The notes under the pieces: model-generated
Databases searched by the model: none
What the model was told of the DNA's origin: nothing
Seen by the model: only the letters and a program-made list of their open reading frames with translations
Origin: Micromonospora fulviviridis
Lineage (GTDB): Bacteria; Actinomycetota; Actinomycetes; Mycobacteriales; Micromonosporaceae
Length of the DNA: 64,000 nt
Direction: 5' to 3'
Assembly (NCBI RefSeq): GCF_014648395.1
Contig: NZ_BMRA01000001.1
Span: forward strand, 62,001-126,000
In this document: in pieces, positions 62,701 through 64,000 of the stretch
Layout of the letters: each line of letters opens with the position of its first letter
How positions within the stretch are numbered: position 1 is the first letter of the stretch
Translations under genes and position numbers: made by a program

Positions 62701-64000
62701 GGGTGGTCGCCCTGCACGCCGCCGGCGCCGGGCTGGTCCGCCCGTGGACCACCGCGCTGGCGCTGGGCAGCATCGCGCTCATCGGGGTGACGGTGGCCGC
62801 CCTGGCCCGGGCGCTCGCGCCGGCGCTGGTGGAGGACGTCCGCACCGAGGGGATGCCGGCGCACCTCGTGCAGGTCGGCGGCGCGGCGGCCGGCGCCGCC
62901 CTGCTCGCCCTGCCCGGGGCGGTGGCCGCCCTGGCCGCCGAATTCGGGCGCCCCCCGCAGGTGGTGCTCACCGCCGCGCTGGCCGCGTCCAGCATCGGCC
63001 TGGCCGCCGTGGCGGTGGTCCGCCGGCAGGTGCCGCAGTACCTCCCGTACGCGAGCGTGGCCGTCGTGGGCGGTGCGACGGTCAGCGCGGCCGCCGCCGT
63101 GATCACCCACCTCCCCGCCGGGGTGTACGCCGCCGCGGCGGCGCTGCTCGGCGTGCTCGCCGAGCTGGTCCGGGCCGCCACCGTCCCACCAGCCGGCTCG
63201 GCCCAACCCGTCCGCCGCTGGTCGGTGCTGCTCAACGGGGCGCTGCGCCGGGCGCCGGACGACCCCACCGAGCTGCGCTGGCGGGTCAGCCCGGCGGCCG
63301 GGGCGCTCGCCGCGGCGGCGCTGCCCACCGCCCTGGCCCTGGCCACCCTGGCGCCGGCGCTGGTGGTGGCGCTGGTCGAGCCGCTCCAGGTGCTGTCCCG
63401 GGTCTGGCAGGGACCGCCACCGGAACTGCTCACCCCGCCGCCCGAGGCGGTGGATCCCACGCACGTGCTCACCGCGCTGCTGCTCACCGCGACGGCGGCG
63501 CTCGCCGCCACGGGGTTCAGCGGCGGCCGGCGGTCCCGGGCCGTGCCGGTGATCCTGCCGGGCGCGGCGGTCACGCTGCTGATCACCCCGGTGGCGCTCG
63601 GCCGGGGCTGGCCGGTGACCGCGCTGGCCGGGCTCACCGTCTTCACCGTCTCGATGCTGGGCCTGGCGCTCACACCGCCGCCGGCGCTGGCCGAGCCGGC
63701 CCGCTCGATCCGGGTGGCCCGGGTGCTGGTGTTCGCCATCGGGCTGGCCGCCGGCAACGCCGGGCTCGCCGGCAGCCTCGCCACCCGGGAGCTGACCCTG
63801 TTCACGCTGGGCGGCGCGGTCGGCGTGGGCACGGTCGCCGCGCTCTTCGGCACCACCCAGCGGGCCCGCATCCTCGGCTGGCTCTTCGCCTCGCTGATGG
63901 CCCAGCTCTTCGTGCTCACCCTCGGCCTGGTGGCCGGGCTCGCCGCGGTCTGGTCCGCGTTCGGGGTGCTGGCGGTCGGCGCGGCGCTCCAGGTCTTCGC
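59775..64000 (+). CDS. Giant multi-pass membrane protein, SCO7613-like (partial, runs off the right edge)
   Basis: The frame opens with GTG at 59775 (GGGAG six bases upstream) and is still open at the window end, giving 1408 residues. A zinc-ribbon pair (C6/C9 and C19/C22) is followed by a coiled coil (about 30-75) and a Pro/Arg-rich linker. From about residue 155, more than thirty hydrophobic segments alternate with short loops to the end. This matches the actinobacterial SCO7613 C-terminal-domain family of unknown function. The minus strand carries long GC-biased open frames here, but the plus product has the zinc ribbon and a regular helix pattern. Confidence 0.85.
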   Translation, partial: MQSFRCASCGREIKPAVVCPHCGADQPQWAEHLAEIERSIAEMKARDAEIAREQRQIAAKMQAALFQRDILAHAGEERIKQATRPRRVLRRRPGRRPPTATTGAPPRVPRQGTGPTAPEDPPPPPPRSRPQWLDVDDPEHPPEASSREVQNIPLGLGALLLGVAAVVFAAVATSSMDALARLGVLLVATVLMLLAPPVLARRGLTSTAETIAAVGLLLVPLAGYALWAVDRIGGGTSGAAFSGSIFLVTTTVAFGYAYWTGLRAPRFATVLAAQPVLPLLAYERITGPAGWALVLTVVAVVDLALARSAVVVERPVRRDLPTPPPEPAPPRQRAADDRPESDPEESAEVLGGEPPPGAEPVPPARPVPWLRELTWLLHGAAVAVALAYAVTALLRATTVPASAAAGAVLLLAALVGLAGTLVLRRPPLPDVGAGIVTLAVIGALGRVASVAFPGRSLLLIAAVIALTGFAVRGVPEAARRGPQLASAVALTVSGLVVAGGALRAGLAPVRAALPAWSADLSGWHAELAAAVGPTGWQLAASALLLTVAAVVALPPDIRREFAVVGAALTALAVPASLGLGWATACWPMLLTAVAIGVLGLTAGTERAAVAHSVTAAGLGLIGAGAALARPALTAAALTLLFLAGALVSLAPRVRIAAAAADTVCAWAAGGAAFAFPGAVAAFVAATVPTAPTLSPANLREVTVPILAASFLGVCVTLGYAALVQVAQRHLSMPHALGTVLGAVAVAAAGFGAPGATSADAWVGGLLLVAAALLALAPRIDAGRRADLTLDGSDLALAATTVALIATLARIAAVLAPGGQLVVAAALVTVVAVAARAMPEEWRRGPVLGIAVGGTLIGLIAAWSALRGGVGVLATPGPIWAGDLSGWPAAPTGGSTWQAPVALALLAVAAGILLPPPWKYDVSGAAAVLATIGAPAAFDLPWWSPVLVGAMVATVFGMAAVAATDPRAALSRATVAGVVALHAAGAGLVRPWTTALALGSIALIGVTVAALARALAPALVEDVRTEGMPAHLVQVGGAAAGAALLALPGAVAALAAEFGRPPQVVLTAALAASSIGLAAVAVVRRQVPQYLPYASVAVVGGATVSAAAAVITHLPAGVYAAAAALLGVLAELVRAATVPPAGSAQPVRRWSVLLNGALRRAPDDPTELRWRVSPAAGALAAAALPTALALATLAPALVVALVEPLQVLSRVWQGPPPELLTPPPEAVDPTHVLTALLLTATAALAATGFSGGRRSRAVPVILPGAAVTLLITPVALGRGWPVTALAGLTVFTVSMLGLALTPPPALAEPARSIRVARVLVFAIGLAAGNAGLAGSLATRELTLFTLGGAVGVGTVAALFGTTQRARILGWLFASLMAQLFVLTLGLVAGLAAVWSAFGVLAVGAALQVF

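Noticed and set aside
59715..63464. A 1249-codon open frame on the minus strand
   Set aside because: The predicted product is low-complexity Gly/Arg/Gln, while the opposite strand gives a regular multi-helix membrane protein with a zinc ribbon and a good ribosome site.
61928..63919. A 663-codon Ala/Ser/Thr-rich open frame on the minus strand
   Set aside because: Same region and reason: biased composition, no recognisable domain, antisense to the membrane-protein gene.

Overview
The DNA is very GC-rich (about 80% in a typical coding line), uses many GTG starts and short ATGA/GTGA overlaps, and carries a WhiB regulator, coenzyme F420 genes and type VII (WXG100-like) secretion substrates. This points to a filamentous actinomycete, most likely a Micromonospora relative. 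The window holds about 58 protein genes. I saw no tRNA, rRNA, CRISPR array, insertion sequence or phage genes.

Layout. 1-6.6 kb: a polymorphic-toxin locus on the minus strand (YbaB-like protein, WXG100-like protein, a 1433-residue toxin and a partial immunity gene cut by the left edge), with a divergent YwqJ-deaminase/SUKH-3 fusion gene. 6.6-14 kb: a DUF2625 gene, an aldehyde dehydrogenase, a divergent 4-aminobutyraldehyde dehydrogenase-gabT pair, and a YtrA-type GntR regulator with its ABC exporter. 14-19.7 kb: a secreted protein with two copies of a double-psi-barrel-like domain, then a minus-strand cluster resembling glycopeptide-resistance loci (response regulator, histidine kinase, PLP-dependent Ser/Thr dehydratase/racemase-like enzyme, D-Ala-D-Ala-type ligase, VanX-like dipeptidase). 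19.8-25.3 kb: an SCO6745-like gene, an acetaldehyde dehydrogenase module (GAF/winged-helix regulator, ExaC-like enzyme, DUF779), a small secreted protein and a HigBA toxin-antitoxin pair.

25.3-37.3 kb is a polyamine locus. A seven-gene minus-strand operon encodes a PotABCD importer, an FAD amine oxidase, a saccharopine-dehydrogenase-family enzyme and an agmatinase. An Lrp/AsnC regulator and a plus-strand operon (class III aminotransferase, PNPOx-like protein, second FAD amine oxidase) are transcribed the other way. With the 4-aminobutyraldehyde dehydrogenase and GabT near 9-11.5 kb these could carry agmatine or putrescine through GABA to succinic semialdehyde. A motif close to GGATTCCGTTGCC lies before the Lrp/potD pair, before the aminotransferase and before the 4-aminobutyraldehyde dehydrogenase, suggesting one regulon.

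37.5-64 kb is conserved actinobacterial core: DUF3499, a metallopeptidase-family protein, whiB, a DUF4331 cassette, F420 biosynthesis (fbiC, cofD, cofE), manC, a glycosyltransferase, a TIGR03089 protein, acetoacetyl-CoA synthetase, a hotdog thioesterase, an acyl-CoA dehydrogenase, a UDP-sugar dehydrogenase and a giant multi-pass membrane protein that runs off the right edge. The order whiB / DUF3499 / metallopeptidase / F420 / mannose-1-phosphate guanylyltransferase resembles the mycobacterial whiB2-fbiAB-manB neighbourhood.

The most unusual items are the toxin, which carries both a papain-fold (glutamine-deamidase-type) domain and a C-terminal RelA/SpoT-like nucleotide synthetase domain, and the Van-like cluster, which has a PLP enzyme where VanH or VanT would be expected.
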